Of a stretch of DNA of 64,000 bases, positions 45,086 through 57,928 are shown one piece after another. Made by a program: the position numbers and the translations under genes. Position 1 is the first letter of the stretch. Each line of letters begins with the position of its first letter. Origin of the DNA: Psococerastis gibbosa (taxonomy: Eukaryota; Arthropoda; Insecta; Psocodea; Psocidae); assembly GCA_963971405.1 (NCBI GenBank), contig OZ020486.1:7897419-7961418 (forward strand), in the 5' to 3' direction. The notes beneath the pieces were generated by a model, which was not told the DNA's origin, made no database searches, and saw only the letters and a list, made by a program, of their open reading frames with translations.

Positions 45086-45758
45086 GGCGGACTGAGTGTC
45101 GGGTTTTCCTACCCCCCCCCCCCCCCCCCCGTCTATGCTCCGCTATTCTTTCTTTAAACCCTCTCCCAGTTTGTCCAATATATAAGCTACCACAATCATT
45201 ACAGTCTAGTTGATAAACCCCTGACTTCCTCCCTTTCTCCAATTTAGGCTTACAATTAATCAATTGCTTACCCAACGAGTCCACAGAATAAAATGACACA
45301 TTCTTAACGACCCTATCTCCAATCCAAGAGGCCAACTCCAAACTAATCCTACCAAGATATGGTAACTTAACGTACCCTTCATCTGGTTCAGAAGTCTGGC
45401 TTGCTCCATAGACTAAAGAGAGGGTTAACTTATTCCTGTGTTTCCTTAAAATATTTTTTACTAGACTCACAGGATATCCATTATTATTAGCAATTTCCAT
45501 AATTGTTGAAAGTTCTTTGTTAAAATGTACAACCGTCAACGGTACATGTAAGAGTCTATGTATCATGGAGTGTATGGCTGCATCTTTGTGTTGTGGTGGG
45601 TGAAACGAATCCTCAGGAATGATATTGTCTGTATGAGTAGGTTTACTGAATATATTGTACCCTAGTTTACCATTATCCATCCTTGTTATAGTTAGGTCCA
45701 AGAAATTAATCGACCGGTTCAACTCTATCTCCCTAGTAAATTTAATCTTCGGATGCAT
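45048..45758 (-). pseudogene. Penelope-like RT C-terminus plus GIY-YIG endonuclease
   Basis: 236-residue frame. The first part ('NRSINFLDLTITRMDNGKLG', 'YNIFSKPTHTDN', 'MIHRLLHVPL') is the RT thumb/linker of Penelope-like elements. From about residue 182 comes the GIY-YIG nuclease core, 'SGVYQLDCNDCGSLYIGQTG', with G-V-Y and Y-I-G strands, an arginine in 'GRGFKERIAEH', and the CxxC found in this class. A C19 run at 45112-45130 encodes a spurious poly-Gly and shifts the frame, so the last about 20 residues are not native. The nuclease normally nicks target DNA to prime reverse transcription. Confidence 0.88.
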
Positions 45759-46069
45759 GTTATTAAAATGCTCTAAAAGTTTGTCTAATTGACGGTCGCT
45801 ACCTCGAAAAATTATAAAAATGTCATCAACATACCTGAAATACGCCAGGATATTACCAAATAGCTTATGGCGCGAGTTAAAAAATTTTATTTTACTTCGA
45901 GGTCGTTCATAAAAATTTCCGCCAAAATAGGAGAAAGAGAGGAACCCATCGCCAACCCATCCTCTTGGTGGTAAAAACTATCCCCAAATTGGAAATAATT
46001 CTGATTCAGAGTTATTTCCAATAAGGATTCAATTTCTATCCTGACATTGGGATCTACGTTTTCATGAGT
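45759..46069 (-). pseudogene. Penelope-like RT, middle part
   Basis: Minus-strand frames carry 'SFYHQEDGLAMGSSLSPILA' (45930-45990), the RT motif before the active site. After a frame change near 45890 they carry the catalytic box 'YFRYVDDIFIIF' (YVDD, about 45810-45845). The upstream end of the open frame (46070-46129) is satellite sequence and not part of the protein. Broken by the frameshift and the 5' truncation. Confidence 0.85.
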
Positions 46070-49000
46070 CAACTTGCTGCTACGGTTTCCTGATTGCATC
46101 CTACTAGAAGGAAGCTGGGCGAGGGTCACAAAATAAAAAATATTTTGAGGATAGCAGAATTCCTTTTTAGCCTTCTGATTCCGGCTTTCTTGTGCACGGC
46201 CGAATCCCTATCCATGATAGTTAGTAGCCTATCTTGTCACCTAGAAGTTAATGTGGGTGTTGAAGGTACTACAGGCAGCGCAGGCATCCTTTTTATGGAC
46301 CGTTTTTGCATTTGCGACAAAAGCCGGTGATAGAGACGATGACGACGAGGCCGATCCAACTGAATTTCCCTCAGCTGTCTCAGCTTAGTTAATACTGCCC
46401 CAGAAGACGGTTAAAATTCCTTTACGACTCACCGGCATCCTCATCAAAGCTCGGAAGTCGTATTGGCATTGCCACGGTTCAATATGTCACAGTCATCGAG
46501 GATGACGGAATCCCTATTTGCCGAGATTTTCCGATCTACTTGAGCATGGCCGAACCCCCATCCAGGTTATTAATAAGCCTATCTTCAAACATAGAAGTTA
46601 TTGTGGGTGCTGAGGGGACAACAGGCAGCCCAGGTATCCTTTCCATGCACCGTCTTTGCATTTGCGACTAATGTCGGTGATAGAGACGATGCCGACGAAG
46701 CCGATCCAACTGAATTTCCGTCAGCTGGCTCAGCATAGTCCAAATTTGCCCCGAAAGACGGTCGATGTTTCTTTGCGTCTCATCGTCATCTTCATCAGAG
46801 TTGGGAATAGGTATTGGCATAGCCTTCGTTCAATATGTCCCAGTCAAAAAGTCACAACCAAAAAAGTCACATTAAAAAATGTTACAATCAACAGTTGGGA
46901 TAAACCCTATAAGCACGCGAACTTGCTGCTACGGTTTCACTAATGCATCCTACTGAGAGGAAGCTCGGCGGGGGTGTCCAAATAACAATTATTTTGTGGA
47001 TGACAGAATCACTTTTCCGAGATTTTCCGGTTTTCTTGTGCATGGCCGAATCCCCATCCAGGTAAGTAGTAAGCCTATCTTCTATCAAAGGAGTTATTGT
47101 GGGTGCTGAGGGGACTACAGGCAGCACAGGCATCCTTTCCCTGGACCGTCTTTGCTTTTGCGACTAATGTCGGTGATAGAGACCCTGTTGGCGAGGCCGA
47201 CCCAACTGGATTTCCCTCAGCTGTCTCAGCTTAGTTAATACTGCCCCAGAAGACGGTCAAAATTCCTTTGCGACTCACCGGCATCCTAAACAAAGCTCGG
47301 AAGTCGTATTGGCATTGCCATCGTTCAATACGTCATAGCCATCGAGGATGACAGAATCCCTATTTGCCAAGATTTTCCGATCTTCTTATGCATGGCCGAC
47401 CCCCACCCAGGATAGTAATAAGCCTATCTTCTGACATAGAAGTTATTGTGGGTGCTGAGGGGACTTCAGGCAGCCCAGGCATCCATTCCATGGACCGTCT
47501 TTGCATTTCCGACAAATGTCGGTGATAGAGACCCGGCTGGTGAGGCCGACCCAACTGAATTTCCCTTTAGCTGTCTCAGCTAAGTCAATACTGCCCCAGA
47601 AAACGGTCAAAATTCCTCTGCGACTCACCAGCATCCTCATCATAGCTCGGAAGTCGTATTGGTATTGCCATCGTTCAATATGTCACAGTCATCGAGGATG
47701 ACAGAATCCCCATTTGCCGAGATTTTCCGATCTTCTTGTGCATGGTCGAACCTCCATCCAGGTTAGTAATAAGCCTACCTTCTAACATAGAAGTTGTTGT
47801 GGGTGCTGAGGGGACAACAGGCAGCCCAGGCATCCTTTCCATGGACCGTCTTTGCATTTCCGACAAATGTCGGTGATAGACACCCTACTGGTGAGGCCGA
47901 TCCAATTGAATTTCCCTCAGCTGTCTCAGCTAAGTCAATACTGCCCCAGAAGACGGTCAAAATTCCTTTGCGACTCACCGGCATCCTCATCAAAGCTCGG
48001 AAGACGAATAGGCATTGCCGTCGTTCAATATGTCACAGTCATCGAGGATGACAGAATCCCCATTTGCCGAGATTTTCCGATCTTCTTGTTTATGGCCGAA
48101 CCCCCGTCCAGGTTAGAAATAAGCCTATCTTCTAACATAGAAGTTATTGTGGGTGCTGAGGGGACAACAGGCAGCCCAGGCATCCTTTCAATGGACCGTC
48201 TTTGCCTTTGTGACAAATGTCGGTGATAGAGACCCTGCTGGCGAGGGCGATCCAACTGAATTTCCCTCAGCTGTCTCAGCTTAGTTAATACTGCCCCAGA
48301 AGACGGTCAAAATTCCTTTGCGACTTACCGGCATCCTCATCAAAGCTCGGAAGTCGAATAGGCATTGCCATCGTTCAATATGTCACAGTCATCGAGGATG
48401 ACAGAATCCCCATTTGCCGAGATTTTCCGATCTTCTTGTTTATGGCCGAACCCCCGTCCAGGTTAGTAATAAGCCTATCTTCTAACATAGAAGTTATTGT
48501 GGGTGTTAAACGGACTATAGGCAACACAGGCTTCCTTCCCAAGGACCGTTTTTGCATTTGCGACTAATGTCGGTGATAGAGACGATGCCGACGAGGCCGA
48601 CCCAACTGGATTTCCCTCAGCTGTCTCAGCTTAGTTAATACTGCCCCAGAAGGCGGTCAAAATTCCTTTGCGACTCACCGGCATCCTAAACAAAGCTCGG
48701 AAGTCGTATTGGCATTGCCATCGTTCAATACGTCATAGCCATCGAGGATGACAGAATCCCTATTTGCCAAGATTTTCCGATCTTCTTATGCATGGCCGAC
48801 CCCCATCCAGGATAGTAATAAGCCTATCTTCTGACATAGAAGTTATTGTGGGTGCTGAGGGGACTTCAGGCAGCCCAGGCATCCATTCCATGGACCGTCT
48901 TTGCATTTCCGACAGATGTCGGTGATAGAGACCCGGCTGGTGAGGCCGACCCAACTGAATTTCCTTTTGCTGTCTCAGCTAAGTCAATACTGCCCCAGAA

Positions 49001-52000
49001 AACGGGCAAAATTCCTCTGCGACTCACCAGCATCCTCATCATAGCTCGGAAGTCGTATTGGTATTGCCATCGTTCAATATGTCACAGTCATCGAGGATGA
49101 CAGAATCCCCATTTGCCGAGATTTTCCGATCTTCTTGTTTATGGCCGAACCCCCGTCCAGGTTAGTAATAAGCCTATCTTCTAACATAGAAGTTATTGTG
49201 GGTGCTGAGGGGACAACAGGCAGCCCAGGCATCCTTTCAATGGACCGTCTTTGCCTTTGTGACAAATGTCGGTGATAGAGACCCTGCTGGCGAGGGCGAT
49301 CCAACTGAATTTCCCTCAGCTGTCTCAGCTTAGTTAATACTGCCCCAAAAGACGGTCAAAATTCCTTTGCGACTCACCGGCATCCTCATCAAAGCTCGGA
49401 AGTCGAATAGGCATTGCCATCGTTCAATATGTCACAGTCATCGAGGATGACAGAATCCCCATTTGCCGAGATTTTCCGATCTTCTTGTTTATGGCCGAAC
49501 CCCCGTCCAGGTTAGTAATAAGCCTATCTTCTAACATAGAAGTTATTGTGGGTGTTAAACGGACTATAGGCAACACAGGCTTCCTTCCCAAGGACCGTTT
49601 TTGCATTTGCGACTAATGTCGGTGATAGAGACGATGCCGACGAGGCCGACCCAACTGGATTTCCCTCAGCTGTCTCAGCTTAGTTAATACTGCCCCAGAA
49701 GACGGTCAAAATTCCTTTGCGACTCACCGGCATCCTAAACAAAGCTCGGAAGTCGTATTGGCATTGCCATCGTTCAATACGTCATAGCCATCGAGGATGA
49801 CAGAATCCCTATTTGCCAAGATTTTCCGATCTTCTTATGCATGGCCGACCCCCATCCAGGATAGTAATAAGCCTATCTTCTGACATAGAAGTTATTGTGG
49901 GTGCTGAGGGGACTTCAGGCAGCCCAGGCATCCATTCCATGGACCGTCTTTGCATTTCCGACAGATGTCGGTGATAGAGACCCGGCTGGTGAGGCCGACC
50001 CAACTGAATTTCCTTTTGCTGTCTCAGCTAAGTCAATACTGCCCCAGAAAACGGGCAAAATTCCTCTGCGACTCACCAGCATGCTCATCATAGCTCGGAA
50101 GTCGTATTGGTATTGCCATCGTTCAATATGTCACAGTCATCGAGGATGACAGAATCCCCATTTGCCGAGATTTTCCGATCTTCTTGTTTATGGCCGAACC
50201 CCCGTCCAGGTTAGTAATAAGCCTATCTTCTAACATAGAAGTTATTGTGGGTGCTGAGGGGACAACAGGCAGCCCAGGCATCCTTTCAATGGACCGTCTT
50301 TGCCTTTGTGACAAATGTCGGTGATAGAGACCCTGCTGGCGAGGGCGATCCAACTGAATTTCCCTCAGCTGTCTCAGCTTAGTTAATACTGCCCCAAAAG
50401 ACGGTCAAAATTCCTTTGCGACTCACCGGCATCCTAAACAAAGCTCGGAAGTCGTATTGGCATTGCCATCGTTCAATACGTCATAGCCATCGAGGATGAC
50501 AGAATCCCTATTTGCCAAGATTTTCCGATCTTCTTATGCATGGCCGACCCCCATCCAGGATAGTAATAAGCCTATCTTCTGACATAGAAGTTATTGTGGG
50601 TGCCGAGGGGACTTCAGGCAGCCCAGGCATCCATTCCATGGACCGTCTTTGCACTTCCGACAAATGTCGGTGATAGAGACCCGGCTGGTGAGGCCGACCC
50701 AACTGAATTTCCTTTAGCTGTCTCAGCTAAGTCAATACTGCCCCAGAAAACGGTCAAAATTCCTCTGCGACTCACCAGCATCCTCATCATAGCTCGGAAG
50801 TCGTATTGGTATTGCCATCGTTCAATATGTCACAGTCATCGAGGATGACAGAATCCCCATTTGCCGAGATTTTCCGATCTTCTTGTTTATGGCCGAACCC
50901 CCGTCCAGGTTAGTAATAAGCCTATCTTCTGACATAGAAGTTATTGTGGGTGCTGAGGGGACTTCAGGCAGCCCATCAAAGCAGGTTAGTAATAAGCCTA
51001 TCTTCTAACATAGAAGTTATTGTGGGTGTTAAACGGACTATAGGCAACACAGGCTTCCTTCCCAAGGACCGTTTTTGCATTTGCGACAAATGCCGGTGAT
51101 AGAGGCGATGACGACGAGGCCGATCCAACTGAATTTCCGTCAGCTGGCTCAGCATAGTCCAAATTTGCCCCGAAAGACGGTCGATGTTTCTTTGCGTCTC
51201 ATCGGCATCTTCATCAGAGTTGGGAATAAGTATTGGCATAGCCTTCGTTCAATATGTCCCATTCAAAAAGTCACAGCCAAAAAAGTCACATTGAAAAATG
51301 TTACAATCAACAGTTGGGATAAACACTGGAAGCACGCGAACTTGCTGCTACGGTTTCTCGAATGCATTATACTGAGGGGAAGCTTGGCGGGGGTGTCCAA
51401 ATAAGAAATATTTTGAGGATGATAGAATCCCTATTTGCCGAGATTTTCCGGTTTTCTTGTGCATGGTCGCATCCCCATCCATGTTAGTAATAAGCCTCTC
51501 TTCTAACATAGAAGTTATTGTGGGTACTAAGGGGACTACAGGCAGCCCAGGCATCCTTTCCATGGACCGTCTTTGCATTTGCGACATATGTCGATTATAG
51601 AGACCCTGCTGGCGAGGCCGATCCAACTGAATTTCCCTCAGCTGTCTCAGCTAAGTCAATACTGCCCCAGAAGACGGTCAAAATTCCTCTGCGACTCACC
51701 GGCATCCTCATCAAAGCTCGGAAGTCGTATTGGTATTGCCATCGTTCAATACGTCACAGTCATCGAGGATGACAGAATCCCTATTTGCCGAGATTTTCCG
51801 ATCTTCCTGTGCATGGTCGAACCTCCATCCAGGTTAGTAATAAGCCTACCTTCTAACATAGAAGTTGTTGTGGGTGCTGAGGGGACAACAGGCAGCCCAG
51901 GCATCCTTTCCATGGACCGTCTTTGCATTTCCGACAAATGTCGGTGATAGAGACCCTACTGGTGAGGCCGATCCAATTGAATTTCCCTCAGCTGTCTCAG

Positions 52001-55000
52001 CTAAGTCAATACTGCCCCAGAAGACGGTCAAAATTCCTTTGCGACTCACCGGCATCCTCATCAAAGCTCGGAAGTCGAATAGGCATTGCCGTCGTTCAAT
52101 ATGTCACAGTCATCGAGGATGACAGAATCCCCATTTGCCGAGATTTTCCGATCTTCTTGTTTATGGCCGAACCCCCGTCCAGGTTAGTAATAAGCCTATC
52201 TTCTAACATAGAAGTTATTGTGGGTGCTGAGGGGACAACAGGCAGCCCAGGCATCCTTTCAATGGACCGTCTTTGCCTTTGTGACAAATGTCGGTGATAG
52301 AGACCCTGCTGGCGACCATTTGCCGAGATTTTCCGATCTTCTTGTTTATGGCCGAACCCCCGTCCAGGTTAGTAATAAGCCTATCTTCTAACATAGAAGT
52401 TATTGTGGGTGTTAAAGGGACTATAGGCAACACAGGCTTCCTTCCCAAGGACCGTTTTTGCATTTGCGACTAATGTCGGTGATAGAGACGATGCCGACGA
52501 GGCCGATCCAACTGAATTTCCGTCAGCTGGCTCAGCATAGTCCAAATTTGCCCCGAAAGACGGTCGATGTTTCTTTGCGTCTCATCGGCATCTTCATCAG
52601 AGTTGGGAATAGGTATTGGCCTAGCCTTCGTTCAATATGTCCCAGTCAAAAAGTCAGAACCAAAAAAGTCACATTAAAAAATGTTACAATCAACAGTTGG
52701 GATAAACACTGGAAGCACGCGAACTTGCTGCTACGGTTTCTTGAATGCATCCTACTGAGAGGAAGCTCAGCGGGGGTGTCCGAATAAGAAATATTGTGAG
52801 GATGACAGAATCCCTATTTGCCGAGATTTTTCGGTTTTCATGTGCATTGCCGAATCCCCATCCAGGTAAGTAGTAAGCCTATCTTCTATCAAAGGAGTTA
52901 TTGTGGGTGCTGAGGGGACTACAGGCAGCACAGGCATCCTTTCCCTGGACCGTCTTTGCTTTTGCGACTAATGTCGGTGATAGAGACCCTGTTGGCGAGG
53001 CCGACCCTACTGGATTTCCCTCAGCTGTCTCATCGTTCAATATGTCACAGTCATCGAGGATGACAGAATCCCTATTTGCCGAGATTTTCCGATCTTCTTG
53101 TGCATGGTCGAACCTCCATCCAGGTTAGTAATAAGCCTACCTTCTAACATAGAAGTTGTTGTGGGTGCTGAGGGGACAACAGGCAGCCCAGGCATCCTTT
53201 CCATGGACCGTCTTTGCATTTGCGACAAATGTCGGTGATAGAGACCCTCCTGGTGAGGCCGATCCAATTGAATTTCCCTCAGCTGTCTCAGCTAAGTCAA
53301 TACTGCCCCAGAAGACGGTCAAAATTCCTTTGCGACTCACCGGCATCCTCATCAAAGCTCGGAAGTCGAATAGGCATTGCCGTCGTTCAATATGTCACAG
53401 TCATCGAGGATGACAGAATCCCCATTTGCCGAGATTTTCCGATCTTCTTGTTTATGGCCGAACCCCCGTCCAGGTTAGTAATAAGCCTATCTTCTAACAT
53501 AGAAGTTATTGTGGGTGTTAAACGGACTATAGGCAACACAGGCTTCCTTCCCAAGGACCGTTTTTGCATTATCGACAAATGCCGGTGATAGAGGCGATGA
53601 CGACGAGGCCGATCAAACTGAATTTCCGTCAGCTGGCTCAGCATAGTCCAAATTTGCCCCGAAAGACGGTCGATGCTTCTTTGCGTCTCATCGGCATCTT
53701 CATCAGAGTTGGGAAGAGGTATTGGCATAGCCTTCGTTCAATATGTCCCATTCAAAAAGTCACAGCCAAAAAAGTCACATTAAAAAATGTTACAATCAAC
53801 AGTTGGGATAAACACTGGAAGCACGCGAACTTGCTGCTACGGTTTCTCGAATGCATCCTACTGAGTGGAAGCTCGGCGGGGGTGTCCAAATAAGAAATAT
53901 TTTGAGGATGATAGAATCCCTATTTGCCGAGATTTTCCGGTTTTCTTGTGCATGGCCGAATCCCCATCCAGGTTAGTAGTAAGCCTATCTTCTAACAAAG
54001 AAGTTATTGTGGGTGCTGAGGGGACTACAGGCAGCCCAGGCATCCTTTCCATGGACCGTCTTTGCATTTGCGATATATGCTAGTGATGGAGACGATGCCG
54101 ACGAGGACGATCCAACTGAATTTCCGTCAGCTGGCCCAGCATAGTCCAAATTTGCCCCAAAAGACGGTCGATGTTTCTTTGCGTCTCATCGGCATCTTCA
54201 TCAGAGTTGGGAATAGGTATTGGCATAGCTTTCGTTCAATATGTCACAACCAAAATAGTCACATTAAAAAATGTTACAATCAACAGTTGGGATAAACACA
54301 GGAAGCACGCGAACTTGCTGCTACGGTTTCTCGAATTCATCCTACTGAGAGGAAGCTCGGCGGGGGTGTCAAAATAAGAAATATTTTGAGGATGACAGAA
54401 TCCCTATTTGCCGAGATTTTCCGGTTTTCTTGTGCATGGCCGAATCCCCATCCAGGTTAGTAGTAAGCCTATCTTCTAACATAGAAGTTATTGTGGGTGC
54501 TGAGGGGACTACAGGCAGCACAGGCATCCTTTCCCTGGACCGTCTTTGCATTTGCGATATATGCCGGTGATAGAGACCCTGCTGGTGAGGCCGATTCAAC
54601 TGAATTTCCCTCAGCTGTCTCAGCTAAGTCAATACTGCCCCAGAAGACCGGCATCCTCTTCAAAGTTTGGAAATCGTATTGGCGCAGTGTCAATCACAGT
54701 CAAAAAATTACAATCAACATTTGAAAATCTATTTTTTACAATATGTATGTCTCCTTGGGTATTTAGTGGATACAATATGCCATTGGTTTAATGTAAGATA
54801 TAAAATAATTACCTACCTCTTCCTTTCTTACTTTCAACGGAGTGTTAAAAAATGACTATTTTCTCTGGGTTTGGAGAAGAATCGCGGCTGAGCCGATCCG
54901 AATGTCCCCCAGCTGACTCAGCATAGTTAATACTTGCCCCATAAGACGGTCCTTTGCGACTCATCGGCATCCTTATCAAAGCTCGGGTATCATATTGGCA

Positions 55001-55527
55001 TAGCCATCGTTCAATATGTCAAAGTCAAACAGCCACAATCAAAAGTCACGACCAACCTCTTCCTTTCCAACTGTCTTCGGTGTGTTAAAAAATGATGATT
55101 TTCTCTGGGTTAGGAGAAAAAACGCGACTGCGTTTAGATAGCCCACCCATCATAGTCAAAGTTCCTTTCCGACTCATACGCATACTCATCAGAGCTGGGA
55201 AATCGAATTGGCATAGCCATCGTTCAATATGTCACAATCAAAAATTGACAATCAAAAATTCACATTCAACAGTCGGGATAAACACTAAAAGCACGCGAAC
55301 TTGCAGCTCAGGTTATGGGAATGCGTTGTACTTCGAAGAAGTTTGGCGCGGGTCACAAAATGAAAAATATTTTGAGAATTACAGAATCCCTTTTAAACCT
55401 TGATTTTCCGGGCTTCTGAAGGTGCATGGCCGAATCCCCATCTATGTTAGTTAGTAGCCTATCACCTGACCTAGAAGTTACTGTGGGTGTTGAGGTAACT
55501 ACAAGCAGCACAGACATCCTTTTCATT
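46070..55527. repeat. Satellite array, main part (about 350-bp and about 490-bp monomers)
   Basis: The landmark gaagtt(a/g)ttgtgggtg recurs at 46243, 46593, 47091, 47440, 47790, 48140, 48490, 48839, 49189, 49539, 49888, 50238, 50588, 50938, 51013, 51511, 51861, 52211, 52396, 52895, 53152, 53502, 54000, 54484 and (degenerate) 55483. Spacing is 349-350 for the short form and about 484-499 for the long form, which has an extra about 145-bp block (aaaaagtcacaaccaaaa..., ttgctgctacggtttctcg...). Short spacings (75, 185, 257) are internal deletions. Open frames of 60-124 codons on both strands repeat with the monomer but change frame from unit to unit. The right end (54800-55527) is highly diverged. 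Confidence 0.92.
48490..50588. repeat. Higher-order repeat: two adjacent 1049-bp trimers
   Basis: Three distinguishable monomers (350 + 349 + 350 bp) repeat as a block: features at 48760, 49074 and 49424 recur at 49809, 50123 and (in part) onward. The blocks starting 48490 and 49539 look nearly identical by eye (for example a single 'catcctcatcatag' to 'catgctcatcatag' change near 50080), while neighbouring monomers in one block differ clearly. Confidence 0.88.
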
Positions 55528-56171
55528 ATCATTATTCAGATTAGAGTCGTTAGACACTTATCTTAAAATTTTGCATATTGTCACTTGGTTCCTTTTAGCA
55601 CTATGCCGACCATATAGCCCTGTTGACTCTGCCCATTGATTGGGGGATAAATTGCTCTTGTCAATTCAATGATTCGGTATTCTCGTGATTTGAGAATTGC
55701 CCTTTAGGTTTATAATTGACGACTGTGTGTAGAGGGATTGGAAATCGTTGATGCGAATATGCCTCACGTTAGGCTCGTATATACTGTGGGGTATTATGTA
55801 ATAACTTTGAGCAACCCTAATATAACTACGCCGTCTCTGATTATATAGCACCGCGGCTTAGCCCCCCCCCCCCCCGTTTATAATTTGAGCAGATTTCTGG
55901 AAGAAAAAGAGTACATTAGTACGTGCTATGAGAAGGGGCGCTTGCTAGTTGTTATGAACCCTCTATTTCATTGGCAAAAAAATATCTAAACTATAAAAGG
56001 AATTCTTCTGCTTTCTATCGATGTTTGGCGATTATCATGGCCAGTACCTCAAGTTTTTCAACCAGGATATTCTTCTTCTGCCGGGAGCCCTCTGTCCTAT
56101 CTTCCCTTGGGTTATTATATGCAGAGGACGATAATTTTCGTATATTAGTTTCCGTTTCTTAACCGTCAGCA
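55528..56171. other. Spacer between satellite and LTR element
   Basis: No gene recognised; a C14 run at 55862-55875. The LTR element begins directly after cgtcagca. Confidence 0.45.
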
Positions 56172-57097
56172 TGTAACGATTCAAATCGTACCTTTAATTA
56201 GAGTTGTGTAAACAACTCTCTTTTAACCATTTAGAAGAAATTACAATCCTTACAGGTAATTCTTACTCACATATAAATCATTTTTCCTTTGTTTATTTCG
56301 TTTATTTACATCGCCATTCTCCAACAATAATAATAATTATTTCCTCACAGACATTGTACCTTAAAAATTAAAGTAAAAGGCAGCGAAAATATATTCTTGA
56401 AAAATTCAATTATCTAGCAAACAATGTAATTATAAATTCTTGTTCAAATATTTTTTAGCCACTAAATTTTATCATATTTAAAGTAAGGGTTGCTCAGGGA
56501 AATCTGTCGAAAATTAAAAAATTAAAATAATTGTAAAGTAGTCGACAGAGAGAGGCTGCGCTGTCGTCTGCATTCCGAAGGGTCTCTGGACAGGACATTT
56601 TTTTTAATAAAATTTTCTAAAATGGAATTATCATATATAAATAATAAGAAATTATCCGTAAGAATGGAGGAGTGAGAGGAAAAGGGGTCTTCCCCCCCAT
56701 AGGGGGCCTAGTGTGGCGAGATGTAACCCAAAATCCAGACCTAGTTGTGTTCGAAGGCCAATTGTAATCAACGTTACTACATGTATGGGTTAATGTTATA
56801 ATTATCTGAAGGATCGAAGGAGATTCCTTATTAAATGTCAGGTATACTATGCATAGTAGCCTATAGGGGTTCTTTAATCTGTATCGTATGACAATATTTT
56901 GTTGATTCTAAAAATATAATCGCAGTTACATTCGCACAACTCCTGTCTTGATACTTATGACTACCTAGAACCTTGCAGACTTAGACGGTAAATAAAATTC
57001 CCACGGCATAGATTGAGCTAGTCGATGCACCGGCAAAACCTTAGCTAGGTTAGAACGGGAGTGCACGCCCGGATTAGCTTAAGCTAAGGGGAAGCCT

Positions 57098-57106
57098 TAT
57101 AAAAAG
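57098..57106 (+). promoter_or_regulatory. LTR TATA box
   Basis: TATAAAAAG, about 30 bp upstream of a T-rich pyrimidine tract (57122-57150) where transcription could start. It is the only strong TATA box I noticed between the LTR start and gag. Confidence 0.55.
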
Positions 57107-57594
57107 TGGCGCCCGTACGCGTTTTTTTTTTTTTTTCTTTTCTTCTCTTTTCATAATGGCGTCCCGACTATTATTTTCTTCAAAACAGTTTTATTTGGTA
57201 ATTCGACTTAACATACGTAATTAATTTAATATGGCAACCAATTGCATTGATAACAATAAACAGCGTGAAAGTTTAATTTCTTTCAAGGTTCTTTTCATTA
57301 CTACTGTTGCCGTCAAGGGTTAGCATCTTTCTAGGGTGTTATGAGTGTCAGGACAGGAGGATGTTGTTATAGTTTTGACAGCTGTAATATCCATTAGCTA
57401 AGTTGCTATTGCGACGGAACGTTGGTTAATTATTAATTAGTAATTTTATTCTCACTCAGGAATACTCTGATTTTTCTATGAAATTAGTTACCTTTGTACC
57501 TCGGTATTGAAGAATTCTTGCACTCTGAAAGTTCATGAGTTAAATGGTTTACTTAATATTTTGCGTAATAATACGCGTTATAGTCGTCGCCTTT

Positions 57595-57830
57595 GAGTTA
57601 GTCAACGGACTTTGCAAATTCAGGGTTTTGTTGTTTATGTCAGCACTACTACTACGTTTTGCACCTTACAACTAGTTACTGTACTTAAGTTGGTTCAGTC
57701 AACATTTTTGAGTAATGGTATTCATTATCGTTTTCGCATTTAAGATAGTGAACGGACACTGCAAATAAAGGTGTCGTTTTTGTCATGTGTATGCGCTACT
57801 ACGTGTTACACTCCAGCTAGTATAGTATAG
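57595..57830. repeat. Two diverged direct repeats in the LTR/leader
   Basis: 'gtcaacggactttgcaaat...gtttatgtcagc...ctactacgttttgcacctta' (from 57600) and 'gtgaacggacactgcaaat...tttgtcatgtgtatgc...ctactacgtgttacactcc' (from 57748) are about 148 bp apart. Confidence 0.7.
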
Positions 57831-57928
57831 TTATAGTTATTCAGCAATGGCTTGGTTTCTGACGCGACATGAATTGTTGTGTAGTAGTTTTAATGTTGTT
57901 GGGGTTAGAGATAAACAATTGTAGTTTT

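Larger units (their letters stand above)
44640..46069 (-). mobile_element. 5'-truncated Penelope-like element
   Basis: Interrupts a satellite monomer: ...ttgggataaa on the left and aacttgctgct on the right, whereas intact monomers have about 15 further bases between these points. On the minus strand it encodes RT motifs followed by a GIY-YIG endonuclease, the order diagnostic of Penelope-like elements. The 3' part (44640-44880) holds accggtttcggctcacgcc + atcgtcaagtg, a motif common at Penelope element ends. The 5' part, including the first RT motifs, is missing. Confidence 0.85.

Noticed and set aside
46070..54800. Dozens of 60-124 codon frames on both strands, including one with a CxxC-x7-CxxC pattern (47443-47643, minus)
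   Set aside because: They repeat with the satellite monomer, use different frames in successive units and end at scattered stops. The cysteine pattern occurs in a frame that other monomers break, so no gene is called.
43750..55527. CRISPR-like array
   Set aside because: The units are hundreds of bases long, without short identical repeats separated by unique spacers, and the window is eukaryotic.
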